Assembly: GCF_000820105.1 (NCBI RefSeq)
Contig: NZ_CDDB01000049.1
Location: 62,001-126,000 of the forward strand
Reading direction: 5' to 3'
Length of the DNA stretch: 64,000 nucleotides
Origin: Aeromonas schubertii
Lineage (GTDB): Bacteria > Pseudomonadota > Gammaproteobacteria > Enterobacterales > Aeromonadaceae
Shown: in pieces, positions 19,149 through 28,358 of the stretch
Layout: every line of letters begins with the position of its first letter
Position numbering within the stretch: the first letter of the stretch is position 1
Made by a program: the position numbers and the translations under genes
Notes under the pieces: generated by a model
The model's input: the letters and a program-made list of their open reading frames with translations, nothing else
What the model was told of the DNA's origin: nothing
The model's database searches: none

Positions 19149-20573
19149 TCAGCTGCTGCACGACAGGGTGGTGCATTGATACCAGTCCGGAGCCGGTGTG
19201 GCCAGATCGTCGGCTTCCGGCTGCTCGTCGAAGGGGTGGCGCAGCACCTCGAACAACCGCTCGAAGGGGGCCATATCCCCCGCTTCGGCGGCGTCGATGG
19301 CTCGCTGGGCCAGGGCGTTGCGCAGCACATACTTGGGGTTGATCCCCTCCATGCGGCGGGCTCGCTCGGCATCCAGGCTCCCCTCGCGCTCGAGCCGGGC
19401 CCGATAGTCGGCCATCCAGTCGAGCCACTCCGGATGCTCCGGCAGCAGGGCGAGCAGGAGGGGAGGGAGTTCGCCACTGAGCGTCACGCGGGCGAGGCGA
19501 CGCAGGAAGAGGTGATAGTCCACACCATCACGGGCCAGCAGCAGGAACAGGCGGCGGAACAGGGCCGGGTCTTCCTCTTCCCAGCTCTGCAGGCCGAGGC
19601 GATGGCGCATCAGGGTCGAGTACTCCAGCATCAGGGTCTGCTCATAGCTTGCCAGCCCCTGTTGCAAGGTCTCGCCGGGCAGGTGGCCGGCCAGGGCCTG
19701 GGCGAGCTTTTGCAGGTTCCAGTAGCCCACCGCCGGCTGCTGATCGAGGGCGTAGCGGCCTATCGTGTCGGTGTGGTTGCAGACGAAGTCGGGCACATAG
19801 CGGTCGATAAAACCGTAGGGGCCGTAGTCGATGGTGAGCCCGAGCAGGGACATGTTGTCGGTGTTGAGTACCCCGTGGGTGAAGCCGGCCGCCTGCCAGC
19901 GGGCAATCAGTCGGGCGGTGCGGCGCACCACCTCGGCAAACAGGCCGGCATCGTCCATACCGTCGAAGTGGTGAACGCGCAAATAGTCGAGCAGGGCGGG
20001 GATTCGCTCTCCCTGACCGCTCCAGGCGAAATATTCGATGTGACCGAAGCGCAGGTGGCTTGGGGCGGTGCGCAGCACGGTCGCACCCGGCTCCAGGGTC
20101 TCGCGCACGACCTCTTCATCGCTGCCGACCAGCACCAGGGCGCGGGTGGTTGGGATGTCGAGGGCATGCAGCGCCTCGCTTGCCAGGTATTCGCGGATCG
20201 ATGAGCGCAGCACGGCGCGGCCGTCACCGAAGCGGGAGAAGGGGGTCTTGCCGGCTCCCTTGAGGTGGAGGTCCCACAGCTGGCCGTCCGGCGCCTCTTG
20301 CTGGCCGAGCAGCAGGGCACGGCCGTCACCCAGACGCGGCACATAGCTGCCAAACTGATGGCCGGCGTAGACCTGGGCCACCGGCGCCATGCCGGGCAGC
20401 ATATGCCCCTGGCCACAGCAGGCGAGCCAGTCGGCCTCGCTCACCCCGGTCAGCCCCAGCTCGCCGAGCAAGGGGCGGTTGAGGTGCAGCAGGCGGGCCC
20501 CGACCAGCGGCGTCGGGGCGACCGGCTCGCAGGCCCAGGGCAGTTCGGTGGAAAAAGTATTGTTCAGCTTCAC
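19149..20573 (-). CDS. selO: Protein adenylyltransferase SelO
   Basis: SelO (YdiU/UPF0061) is a pseudokinase-fold enzyme that transfers AMP to Ser/Thr/Tyr of targets, linked to oxidative stress. The GTG at 20573 with AAGGAG five bases before gives 474 residues. Visible are [20 protein letters not shown], the [10 protein letters not shown] segment with the nucleotide-binding Lys, and [10 protein letters not shown] (catalytic loop). The C-terminus ends CTTLSCSS, matching the redox Cys at the position of selenocysteine in eukaryotic homologues. Confidence 0.95.
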   Translation of the reverse strand: MKLNNTFSTELPWACEPVAPTPLVGARLLHLNRPLLGELGLTGVSEADWLACCGQGHMLPGMAPVAQVYAGHQFGSYVPRLGDGRALLLGQQEAPDGQLWDLHLKGAGKTPFSRFGDGRAVLRSSIREYLASEALHALDIPTTRALVLVGSDEEVVRETLEPGATVLRTAPSHLRFGHIEYFAWSGQGERIPALLDYLRVHHFDGMDDAGLFAEVVRRTARLIARWQAAGFTHGVLNTDNMSLLGLTIDYGPYGFIDRYVPDFVCNHTDTIGRYALDQQPAVGYWNLQKLAQALAGHLPGETLQQGLASYEQTLMLEYSTLMRHRLGLQSWEEEDPALFRRLFLLLARDGVDYHLFLRRLARVTLSGELPPLLLALLPEHPEWLDWMADYRARLEREGSLDAERARRMEGINPKYVLRNALAQRAIDAAEAGDMAPFERLFEVLRHPFDEQPEADDLATPAPDWYQCTTLSCSS

Positions 20574-20656
20574 ATTTGCTCCTTGCGACTCTGCCCCGGC
20601 CGGCACCGACTCCCTATACTGGCGCCTCTCTGTGTCCGATTGTAAAGGGAATCATC

Positions 20657-20950
20657 ATGAAGTATCTCGCCCTGGCTCTTCTCGTTACCACCCTGCCGGC
20701 GTTGGCCGCCGATGCGGAGGCCGGCAAGGCCAAGGCCGTGGTCTGTGCCGCCTGTCATGGGGTGGAGGGCAAGGCCATGATCCCCGGCTATCCCCATCTG
20801 GCAGGGCAGAGTGCCCAGTACACCGCCAAACAGCTCAAGGCATTTCGGGATGGCCAGCGTCAGGATCCGGTGATGGCTCCCATGGCCAAGCCGCTGTCGG
20901 ATGCCGACATCGAGAACCTGGCAGCCTGGTACGCCTCGCTCAAGCCCTGA
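20657..20950 (+). CDS. Single-haem class I cytochrome c
   Basis: A 97-residue secreted c-type cytochrome: signal peptide [17 protein letters not shown], one haem motif CAACH, and a distal Met candidate in [13 protein letters not shown]. It resembles the periplasmic c553/c5-like electron carriers. GGGA precedes the ATG at 20657. It is divergent from selO and convergent with recQ, only four bases from the recQ stop. Confidence 0.92.
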   Translation: MKYLALALLVTTLPALAADAEAGKAKAVVCAACHGVEGKAMIPGYPHLAGQSAQYTAKQLKAFRDGQRQDPVMAPMAKPLSDADIENLAAWYASLKP

Positions 20951-20954
20951 CGGG

Positions 20955-22775
20955 TCAGCGTCGACAGTAGTCGATGATGAGTTCCATGAAGGCGTCGCCG
21001 AAGCGCTCCAGTTTGCGCTGGCCGACGCCGTTGATGGCCAGCAGATCGCGCTCGGTCATCGGCATCGCCTCGGCCATCTCCATCAGGGTGGCATCGTTGA
21101 AGACCACGTAGGGCGGCACCTCCTCCTCCTCGGCGATCTGTTTGCGCAGCCCCTTGAGCTCCTTGAAGAGGCGGCGGTCGTAGTTGCCGATATCGAGGCG
21201 GCTGCGCTTCTCCTTGCGGCTTGAGATGGGTTGCACCCGCGGCACGGCCAGCTCCAGGGCGAGCTCGCCGCGCAGCACCGGGCGCGCCGCCTCTGTCAGC
21301 TGCAGCACCATGTTGCGGGTGATGTTCTGGGTCAGCAGCCCCTTGTGAATGAGCTGGCGCAGCACGCTCTGCCAGTGCTCGGCGCTGTGCTCCTTGCCGA
21401 TGCCGTAGGTGGAGAGCTTGTCGTGACCATGGTCGCGAATACGCTGGTTCAGGGATCCGCGCAGTACCTCCACCACGTACCCCATGCCGAAGCTCTGGCC
21501 GACCCGCCAGACGCAGGAGAGCGCCTTCTGCGCGTCCTCGGTGCCGTCATAGGTCTTGGGCGGGTCGAGGCAGACGTCGCAGTTGCCGCACGGCTTGTCC
21601 AGGTATTCCCCGAAGTAGTTGAGCAACACCTGACGACGGCAGGTCTGGGCCTCGGCGAAGGCCGCCATGACGTTGAGCTTGTGCTGCTCCACCTGCAGCT
21701 GTTGCGGGTTCTCGATATTCTCGAGCAGTAGCCGCACCCGGCCTATGTCTGCCGGGTCGTAGAGCAGCACCGCTTCGGAGGGTGATCCGTCGCGGCCGGC
21801 GCGGCCGGTCTCCTGGTAGTAGGACTCGATGTTCTTGGGGATGTCGTAGTGCACCACGAAACGCACGTTGGGCTTGTCGATCCCCATGCCGAAGGCGACG
21901 GTGGCGACCACGATCTCGATGTCGTCGCGCAGGAAGGCGTCCTGGGTCTGCTGACGCAGCTCCAGAGGCAGGCCGGCGTGATAGGGGGCCGCCTTGCAGC
22001 CGTGGCGGGCCAATCGCTCGGCCACCTCTTCCACCCGGTTGCGGCTCGAGCAGTAGACGATGCCGCAGTTGCCCTTCTGGCTTTGCACGTAGCGCAGCAG
22101 CTGCTCTGCCCCCTTGAACTTCTCCACCAGGCTGTAGCGAATGTTGGGGCGATCGAAGCTGGCGATATGGATGAAGGGGTCGTGCAGAGCCAGGCGGGTC
22201 AGCATGTCTTGCCGGGTCGCCTCATCGGCGGTGGCGGTGAGGGCGATCACCGGCACATTCGGGAACCACTGTTTGAGCCGGCCCAGGGCCGCGTACTCGG
22301 GGCGGAAGTCGTGCCCCCATTGGGAGACGCAGTGGGCCTCGTCGATGGCGAACAGGGAGAGGGGAAGCTCCGCCAGTCGTTCCAGAAAATCGGGTTGAAG
22401 CAGCCGCTCGGGGGCGACGTAGAGCAGCTTGATCTCCCCGTGGCGCATGGCGGCGAAGACCTGCACCATCTCTTCGCGGCTCAGGGCCGAGTTGAGGTAG
22501 GCGGCGGCCACCCCGTTGGCGCGCAGGGTGTCGACCTGATCCTTCATCAGGGAGATAAGGGGGGAGACCACCACCCCGAGGCCGGGACGCAGCAGGGCCG
22601 GCACCTGATAGCAGAGGGACTTGCCGCCGCCGGTGGGCTTGAGCACCAGCACGTCGCGCCCGGCCAGCACCTGCTCGATGATCTCCTGTTGGCCGGCCCT
22701 GAACTGCTGGTAGCCGAATACCGCCTGCAGCAGGGCGAGGGGGGTATCGGGCAGGGTCTCGGCGATGGCGGTCAT
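20955..22775 (-). CDS. recQ: ATP-dependent DNA helicase RecQ
   Basis: RecQ is a 3'-5' helicase of the RecF recombination pathway. The 606-residue protein shows motif 0 ([14 protein letters not shown]), Walker A GGGKS, DEAH in [15 protein letters not shown] (aromatic-rich loop), the helicase C motifs with [10 protein letters not shown], a four-Cys zinc-binding region ([24 protein letters not shown]), a winged-helix domain and a C-terminal HRDC domain. The start is ATG at 22775. Confidence 0.97.
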   Translation of the reverse strand: MTAIAETLPDTPLALLQAVFGYQQFRAGQQEIIEQVLAGRDVLVLKPTGGGKSLCYQVPALLRPGLGVVVSPLISLMKDQVDTLRANGVAAAYLNSALSREEMVQVFAAMRHGEIKLLYVAPERLLQPDFLERLAELPLSLFAIDEAHCVSQWGHDFRPEYAALGRLKQWFPNVPVIALTATADEATRQDMLTRLALHDPFIHIASFDRPNIRYSLVEKFKGAEQLLRYVQSQKGNCGIVYCSSRNRVEEVAERLARHGCKAAPYHAGLPLELRQQTQDAFLRDDIEIVVATVAFGMGIDKPNVRFVVHYDIPKNIESYYQETGRAGRDGSPSEAVLLYDPADIGRVRLLLENIENPQQLQVEQHKLNVMAAFAEAQTCRRQVLLNYFGEYLDKPCGNCDVCLDPPKTYDGTEDAQKALSCVWRVGQSFGMGYVVEVLRGSLNQRIRDHGHDKLSTYGIGKEHSAEHWQSVLRQLIHKGLLTQNITRNMVLQLTEAARPVLRGELALELAVPRVQPISSRKEKRSRLDIGNYDRRLFKELKGLRKQIAEEEEVPPYVVFNDATLMEMAEAMPMTERDLLAINGVGQRKLERFGDAFMELIIDYCRR

Positions 22776-22890
22776 GTTCTCTCCTTTGGGGTCGCCATTC
22801 TAAAGCAGGGGGCCGGCACAATAAACCGCGATTGCTAATGTTAATACCCTGTTGCAGACTGGCTGGAGTCTTTACTCCAGGGATACGGAA

Positions 22891-23355
22891 ATGAAGCAGA
22901 TGCTCAAGAAGATGGCCTTAAGCGGCATCGCCAACCTGTTTGCCGAGAAGATGCCGTTTAACCGGCTGCTCGGCATGGAGGTGACTCACTATGACTTCGA
23001 GCGGGTTGAGCTGCGCATCCGCATGGACGACAAGCTGATCGGCAACCCCTTTCACAACATATTGCACGGGGGAGTCACCGCCAGCCTGCTCGACGTGGCC
23101 GGCGGCATGATAGTGGCCGCCTCGTGCATCGACGAGCTGGAGGAGTTCTCGCCAAGCTACCTCAAGGAGCGCTTCTCCCGCCTCGGCACCATAGACCTGC
23201 GTGTGGATTACCTGAGGCCGGGGCGGGGCACAGAGTTTATCGCCACCGCCCACATCATCCGTGCCGGCAGCAAGGTAGCGGTGGCCCGGATGGAGCTTCA
23301 CAACGAGGAGGGGACTCATATCGCTTTTGGAACAGGCACTTATCTGGTTGGCTAG
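22891..23355 (+). CDS. yigI: Hotdog-fold thioesterase, YigI type
   Basis: This 154-residue protein is a PaaI/YigI-like acyl-CoA thioesterase. The hotdog motif NPFHNILHGGVTASLLDVAGG includes the catalytic-region Asp. Late strands LRPGRGTEFIATAHIIRAGSKVAVARMEL fit the family. The ATG at 22891 is preferred over an upstream in-frame start because of GGA spacing. It is divergent from recQ. In E. coli yigI also lies near recQ. Confidence 0.88.
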   Translation: MKQMLKKMALSGIANLFAEKMPFNRLLGMEVTHYDFERVELRIRMDDKLIGNPFHNILHGGVTASLLDVAGGMIVAASCIDELEEFSPSYLKERFSRLGTIDLRVDYLRPGRGTEFIATAHIIRAGSKVAVARMELHNEEGTHIAFGTGTYLVG

Positions 23356-23394
23356 ACGCAATAGAACAGATGTGAATAAAAAACAACCTCTGAG

Positions 23395-23408
23395 TTAATT
23401 TCGATCAA
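23395..23408. promoter_or_regulatory. FNR-like site
   Basis: TTAATTTCGATCAA matches the FNR consensus TTGAT-4-ATCAA with one mismatch. It lies 70 bases before the next ATG. A CATACT hexamer at 23441-23446 could be the -10, placing the site near -51. Confidence 0.4.
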
Positions 23409-23477
23409 AGTGTGAGCTGGCCCGACGACGGTCATGGGCTCATACTTCTTTCGGGGCTAGGTGCAAGGAGGTGCATC

Positions 23478-24005
23478 ATGGGTGCGGGAGTTGCCAGCAA
23501 GCCGTCGGGTGCAATTCTGGAGCAGCTCAGATCCATGCAGGAGCTGGTTCAGACCCCCGAATGCCGGCACTGGCTCGAACAGGAGCTGGGGGGCTATGCG
23601 GCCACCTCTGTGCTCCCTTGGTACCGCATCATCGCCTGTCGGCAACGGGGACACTTCATCGATCTGGATAGCGGAAAACATCTGACCTGCCACATCGGCA
23701 ATCAGGCGCTCAGCCAACGTGATTTGGCCAAGGTCCAGTTTATCTATGCAAGAGAACCCGCCGCCTACTACCTCTGTCAGCATGGCCCCGAACTGGAACC
23801 CTGGCCAGACGAGCTGCTGCAAGCCTACCAGGGGGTGTTGATCCCAGGGCATTTCTGCCTGCATGCCTGGCACGAGCCACTCGGTTCCCTGCGTCTGCAA
23901 ATTGCACAGGGGCTGGTTCATTTCATGGCCGAGTATCCCAAGTGCGCCAACATCACGGCGCAACATGGCTTGAAGGCGATGCAGCACAGGCACTGGCATT
24001 TCTAG
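23478..24005 (+). CDS. Uncharacterised protein
   Basis: I do not recognise this 175-residue protein. It is supported by a strong AAGGAGGTG ribosome-binding site before the ATG at 23478, codon use like its neighbours, and a flanking hairpin. It is soluble with no signal peptide, and has scattered Cys and His (ECRHW, IIACRQRGH, LTCHIG, YLCQHG, HFCLHAWH, KCAN) with a His-rich end (QHRHWHF), compatible with but not proving metal binding. The upstream FNR-like site suggests oxygen control. Confidence 0.75.
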   Translation: MGAGVASKPSGAILEQLRSMQELVQTPECRHWLEQELGGYAATSVLPWYRIIACRQRGHFIDLDSGKHLTCHIGNQALSQRDLAKVQFIYAREPAAYYLCQHGPELEPWPDELLQAYQGVLIPGHFCLHAWHEPLGSLRLQIAQGLVHFMAEYPKCANITAQHGLKAMQHRHWHF

Positions 24006-24095
24006 CGTGAAGGCGCAAGGAGGGCACCATAGAGCAATCAGCCAAGACGGATAACACAATCTGAAGACAAGCGGTCGATCACAAGACCATATGAA

Positions 24096-24118
24096 GAGGC
24101 CACCCCGGGGGTGGCCTC
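24096..24118. terminator. Hairpin between convergent genes
   Basis: GAGGCCACC pairs with GGTGGCCTC between the uncharacterised gene and hemY. Neither side has a strong T-run, so termination is uncertain. Confidence 0.5.
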
Positions 24119-24132
24119 GATCATTTCGCGGG

Positions 24133-25296
24133 TTAGCCCAGCGCGAGGGCCAGGGCCTGTCGGTAGTACTCGTTGGCCTTGTTGGTGAGGCGTCGCTGCT
24201 CCATGATCCGGGCCAGCGCGTGGTAGACGGCGGCGCTCGGCTGGCTGGCCAACTCGGCTTCGAGCAGGGGCTGAGCCTCCTCCAGTTGGCCGGCCAGCAG
24301 CGCTATCTGGCCCAGGGCGGCGCGCGCGCCAGGCTGATCCTGCATCTTGCGCAGCTGCACCAGCATCGTCTGGTAGTTATCCAGCTTGAGGCGCGGCAGC
24401 TCGGCCAGCAGCAGGGGAGAGTTCTCCTTGCGCAGGGCATCGAGCCAGAGTTCGGCGGCCTCGCTCTCGGCTCCCAAGGCCCGCAGATAGCGGCCATAGG
24501 TGAGCAGCAAGGGAGGCTGCTGGCGCAACTTGCGCGGCATCTCGAGCCACACCGGGCGCAGGGTGTCGAGCTGTCCGCTCGCCTCTTCCAGGCGAGCGCT
24601 CCAGGCCTCTTCGAGCAACGCCTCCTCACGAGCGGGTGACAGGCGTCCCACCTTGCGCAGAGTCGGCAGCAGCTCGATGAGAGCCGTCCATTCGCGGCGG
24701 GCCCGGCGGATCTGCATCAACTGCTCCAGTACCATGGGATGGCGTGGCTGCAGGGCGTAGATGGGCTCCAGGGCCGCCAGAGCCTGCTCGTACTGCTCCT
24801 GCTCTATCTGCAACTGGGTTTGGGTCAGGGTCAGGGCCAGTTCGGCCTTGGGGTTCTCCTGCTGGGCCAGTTGCAGATACTGATCCCGGCGACTCTCGTC
24901 TCCGCGGGCCTGGGCCGCCTTGGCGGCGCTCAGGTAGTTGAGCAGGGGGGTATCGCTGTTGCGGGCGCTCTTGACCAGCAGCTTCTCGGCCTGGCCGTAG
25001 TGGCCCTCGGCCATGGCCAGGGTCGCGGCGACGGTCTGCTGGTTGGCCTTGCTGCGACGGCGTTTGCCAAACCAGCCGGCGGTGTTGCGGCGCAGGCGCA
25101 GCAGGCGTACCAGCACCCATTCAAGCAGCAGCAGCGCTCCGTAGAGCAGGATGGCGAGCAGCACCAGACTGGTGACCGAGCTCTCCACCGTGTAGTTGCC
25201 CAAGGCGATCAGTACATAGCCCTTGTTGCCCGCTGCCTCGGGACCGAAGACCAGTCCGGCGATGAGGGCGGCGACGATAAGAATGATGCGTACCAT
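24133..25296 (-). CDS. hemY: Haem biosynthesis-associated TPR protein HemY
   Basis: HemY is an inner membrane tetratricopeptide-repeat protein of the proteobacterial hem operon. Its exact role is unsettled and it differs from the protoporphyrinogen oxidase HemY of Bacillus. The 387 residues start with two membrane segments (about 1-20 and 40-63), then a helical TPR region to the end. It is last in hemC-D-X-Y, 11 bases after hemX. Confidence 0.92.
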   Translation of the reverse strand: MVRIILIVAALIAGLVFGPEAAGNKGYVLIALGNYTVESSVTSLVLLAILLYGALLLLEWVLVRLLRLRRNTAGWFGKRRRSKANQQTVAATLAMAEGHYGQAEKLLVKSARNSDTPLLNYLSAAKAAQARGDESRRDQYLQLAQQENPKAELALTLTQTQLQIEQEQYEQALAALEPIYALQPRHPMVLEQLMQIRRARREWTALIELLPTLRKVGRLSPAREEALLEEAWSARLEEASGQLDTLRPVWLEMPRKLRQQPPLLLTYGRYLRALGAESEAAELWLDALRKENSPLLLAELPRLKLDNYQTMLVQLRKMQDQPGARAALGQIALLAGQLEEAQPLLEAELASQPSAAVYHALARIMEQRRLTNKANEYYRQALALALG

Positions 25297-25307
25297 GAAA
25301 CCCCCTA

Positions 25308-26378
25308 TCAGTGGCCGGCCAGCAGGCGCTGCAGGCGATCGTTGAGGACCTGCTCGAGCAGGGCCTGGGTCTGGAGACGCTCCGGATAATTGAACTGGAT
25401 CTGCTCATCCTTGAGCTTGTCGATCTCGGCCAGCACGTAGCGGGTGGCGCTGTCTTCCTGATTGAAGTACTGCTTCACCCAGCGTTGGGCCTTCTCCAGG
25501 CTGTCGGCGTAGAGATCTTGCTGCTCCCGATAGACGGCCAACTGGGCCTGCAGCAGCTTGGTCTTGAGGTTCTCGCGCAGGTAGATCTCCTGCTGGGGAG
25601 AGAGCAGCGCCTCCACAGCGCCGTCACGGCGACGGATGGTGACGAAGTTCTCGGTGAAGTGGACCCAGTTCTTCTTCAGGTTGCTCTGCCAGTCATCCAG
25701 CTTGCCGCTGACGGCCTGGTCGGCCTGCCCGACCGTCTCGGGCATGGCGACCGCATTCATGGGCAGCAGGTCAATCTGATCGGAGAGGGCGGCCAGTTTC
25801 AGGGTCAGTCCCTCACGGTCCAGCGTCGGCAGGGCTTTTAGCTTGGCGATGTCCTCGGCCATGGCCTTGCGGATCGGCATCAGGCTGGGATCGCCGAGGG
25901 CCTTGATGCGCTCATCGGCGTTGGCCAGCATGGTGACGGCGGAGACCAGATCGTGCTCCAGCCAGAGCTTGCGACCCGCCATGCGTACCAGGTATTCGGA
26001 CTCGGCCAGCAGCCAGTCGTTGGGGCGCTTCTCGTTGAGATCCAGCACCCGGCTCTGCAGGCTGCTCATCTCGCTTTGCAGCAGCTGCAGGTTCTTCTGC
26101 TGCCCCTGTTGATCCTGTGACAGGGCCGCCTTCAGGGCATCCAGCTCGCCGCTTGCGCTGCTCAGCTGGCTCTTGAGGCTGGCCATCTCGGCCTGTTGAG
26201 CCACCCCGCGCTGATGACCGTGCACATAGGTCCAGCCGGTCAGTCCCAGGGTAAGGGCGATGGCCAGGCTACCCAGTACCAGACCTGCCCGCCCGCCACC
26301 GGATCGGGGTTGAGCGGCTTGCTGGCTCTCTGTCGGGGCCTCTTGGGCTGTTGCGGGCTGCTTCTGTTCTTCTGTCAT
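25308..26378 (-). CDS. hemX: HemX, uroporphyrinogen-III C-methyltransferase-like membrane protein
   Basis: HemX has 356 residues: a Gln/Ala-rich cytoplasmic start, one membrane segment at about 32-51 (LVLGSLAIALTLGLTGWTYV), a coiled-coil stretch (about 55-120) and a helical periplasmic domain. Database entries name it uroporphyrinogen-III methyltransferase, but it lacks the SAM-binding domain of CysG/CobA. Its true role is unknown. It overlaps hemD by four bases. Confidence 0.92.
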   Translation of the reverse strand: MTEEQKQPATAQEAPTESQQAAQPRSGGGRAGLVLGSLAIALTLGLTGWTYVHGHQRGVAQQAEMASLKSQLSSASGELDALKAALSQDQQGQQKNLQLLQSEMSSLQSRVLDLNEKRPNDWLLAESEYLVRMAGRKLWLEHDLVSAVTMLANADERIKALGDPSLMPIRKAMAEDIAKLKALPTLDREGLTLKLAALSDQIDLLPMNAVAMPETVGQADQAVSGKLDDWQSNLKKNWVHFTENFVTIRRRDGAVEALLSPQQEIYLRENLKTKLLQAQLAVYREQQDLYADSLEKAQRWVKQYFNQEDSATRYVLAEIDKLKDEQIQFNYPERLQTQALLEQVLNDRLQRLLAGH

Positions 26379-27109
26379 TGCATCTTCCTCAGTTCCAGGG
26401 CCGCGAGCAGAGCGTCATGGTCGGCCCCCCGGGCTGTCGTTATGTCGAGAAACCCGGCCTGCGCCGCCTGCTCGGCGATACGCGGGCTGGGTACAAACAG
26501 GGGGAGTCGCAGCAGCCACTCCCGATAATGGGTCGGCACCAGAGCCAGCAGGGTCTCGAGCAGCTCGCCGCTGGTGACCAGCAGGCTGTCGAGACCGGCA
26601 TGTTGCCACTCCTGGCAGAGGGCCTCACCGTCCTGGGCGGGATAGTGGCGACGATAGACGCTCAGGCAGGTGACGTCGGCACCCCGCTCGCGCAGGGTGT
26701 CGGCGATGAGTTCACGCCCGCCGTTGCCGCGCAGGATCAGGACACGCTTGCCGGCGATCCGATGCAGGCCGGGCAGTGCGAGCAGCCCCTCGCTGCGCGG
26801 ATCATCCGGCCAGAGGGCGGGAACGCCACTCTCTCGCAGCGCCTCTGCGCTCGCCTCGCCGACGGCAAAGTAATCGATATTCGGCCAGGTCTGACCAGTT
26901 TGCAACAGAAAGTCCCGAGCGAACAGTGCCGCATGACGGCTCACTGCGATGACGATCTCGGCCTGCTGCAGTTGATGGGGAAGGTGCGTCAGGTCGTCCC
27001 CCGGCCGCAACTCGAGCAGAGGGTGTACCAGGGGGGAGTGACCGGCGGCGCGCAGCCGCGCCGCCAGAGCATCGGCCTGGGGACGTGGGCGCACCACCAG
27101 GGGGGTCAT
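26375..27109 (-). CDS. hemD: Uroporphyrinogen-III synthase HemD
   Basis: HemD cyclises hydroxymethylbilane to uroporphyrinogen III with inversion of ring D. The 244-residue protein starts [19 protein letters not shown], and contains the two-domain fold with [12 protein letters not shown]-like and [18 protein letters not shown] and [12 protein letters not shown] segments. It overlaps hemC and hemX by four bases each, so the operon is tightly coupled. Confidence 0.94.
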   Translation of the reverse strand: MTPLVVRPRPQADALAARLRAAGHSPLVHPLLELRPGDDLTHLPHQLQQAEIVIAVSRHAALFARDFLLQTGQTWPNIDYFAVGEASAEALRESGVPALWPDDPRSEGLLALPGLHRIAGKRVLILRGNGGRELIADTLRERGADVTCLSVYRRHYPAQDGEALCQEWQHAGLDSLLVTSGELLETLLALVPTHYREWLLRLPLFVPSPRIAEQAAQAGFLDITTARGADHDALLAALELRKMQ

Positions 27110-28035
27110 GCGCCGTAGACCTCGGCCAGGATGCGGTCGGCACCGGCAGCCAGCAGACGCTCTGCCAAGGCCTCACCGAGCGACTCGCCATCGGCCAGGG
27201 GACCGCGGATCTCGTCGTGCAGCATCTGGCTGCCATCCGGGCTGCCGACCAGGCCGCGTAGCCAGATTTGATCCCCCTCAACCAGGGCGTAAGCACCGAT
27301 AGGGACCTGACATCCTCCCTGCAGGGCGCGGTTCATGGCCCGCTCGGTCAGTACCCGGGTGCGGGTCTCGGTATGTTCGAGGGGGGCCAGCAGTGCCTTG
27401 ACGGCGTCGTCATTCAGTCGGCATTCGATCCCGACGGCGCCCTGGCCGTTGGCCGGCAGGCTCTGCTCCGGCTCGATAAAGGCGGTGATGCGGTGCGCCA
27501 TCTCCAGCCGTTTGAGACCGGCAGCGGCCAATATGATGGCGTCATACTCACCGGCATCGAGCTTGGCGAGGCGGGTGTTGACGTTGCCCCGGAGATCCCG
27601 GATCTCCAGGTCCGGTCGGCTGGCCCTCAGTTGGCACTGACGACGCAGGCTGGAGGTACCGACAACGGCGCCGAGGGGCAGGGCATCCAGGGTGGCAAAG
27701 TGGTTGGAAACAAAGGCATCACGGGGGTCTTCCCGCTCGCAGATGGTATGCAGGCCAAGCCCCTCGGGGAACTCCACCGGCACGTCTTTCATGGAGTGGA
27801 CGGCGATATCGGCCCGCCCTTCGAGCATGGCGGTTTCGAGCTCCTTGACGAAGAGCCCCTTGCCACCGACCTTGGCCAGCGGGGTGTCGAGGATCTTGTC
27901 ACCCTGAGTGCTCATAGGGACCAGCTCCACCTGCAGGTCGGGGTGGATGGCCTCCAACTGTGCCTTGACGAAATTGGCCTGCCACAGGGCCAGGGGGCTT
28001 TTGCGGGTGGCGATTCTCAGGGTTCTGACCGACAT
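27106..28035 (-). CDS. hemC: Porphobilinogen deaminase HemC
   Basis: HemC polymerises four porphobilinogens to hydroxymethylbilane. The ATG at 28035 gives 309 residues ([19 protein letters not shown]), aligning with the E. coli start; longer in-frame starts at 28050 and 28098 are not supported by a ribosome-binding site. The dipyrromethane-binding Cys is in [11 protein letters not shown], and the catalytic Asp lies in the HSMKDVP region. It is divergent from cyaA. Confidence 0.96.
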   Translation of the reverse strand: MSVRTLRIATRKSPLALWQANFVKAQLEAIHPDLQVELVPMSTQGDKILDTPLAKVGGKGLFVKELETAMLEGRADIAVHSMKDVPVEFPEGLGLHTICEREDPRDAFVSNHFATLDALPLGAVVGTSSLRRQCQLRASRPDLEIRDLRGNVNTRLAKLDAGEYDAIILAAAGLKRLEMAHRITAFIEPEQSLPANGQGAVGIECRLNDDAVKALLAPLEHTETRTRVLTERAMNRALQGGCQVPIGAYALVEGDQIWLRGLVGSPDGSQMLHDEIRGPLADGESLGEALAERLLAAGADRILAEVYGA

Positions 28036-28358
28036 ATCAATCTGTTGCATCGTTTTTACAAGGAAAACGATCTTATCACCCTTTCGGCAGGCTTTCATGA
28101 GCGAGGGGGGAAAAGCGGGATCCTCCCCAAACTGCGCCAGTTGGTAATAATTTCCATTCCCCTCTATACGTCTTTTAAGTATATGAATAAAAATGCTTTT
28201 ATCGCTTTCTTATGAAACCTGTTAACCCTCGGTAAGAAATTATTTCCCGATAGCCCGCCCCCTTGTTTACCACCATGAATTGCATTGTTAACATGATCAC
28301 AGTTTCGTGACGTTACATTCGGGTTGACGTCATTTCCATCAGGTACAAAGGCAGGTCT
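28036..28358. other. hemC-cyaA divergent intergenic region
   Basis: This 323-base gap has no gene. It is AT-rich around 28145-28215 and contains a CRP-like site 58 bases before cyaA. It must hold the hemC and cyaA promoters, but I see no clear -35/-10 pair for either. Confidence 0.6.
28286..28301. promoter_or_regulatory. CRP-like site upstream of cyaA
   Basis: TGTTA-ACATGA-TCACA matches the consensus TGTGA-6-TCACA at nine of ten conserved positions. cAMP-CRP is known to repress cyaA in E. coli from a site at its promoter. Confidence 0.6.
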
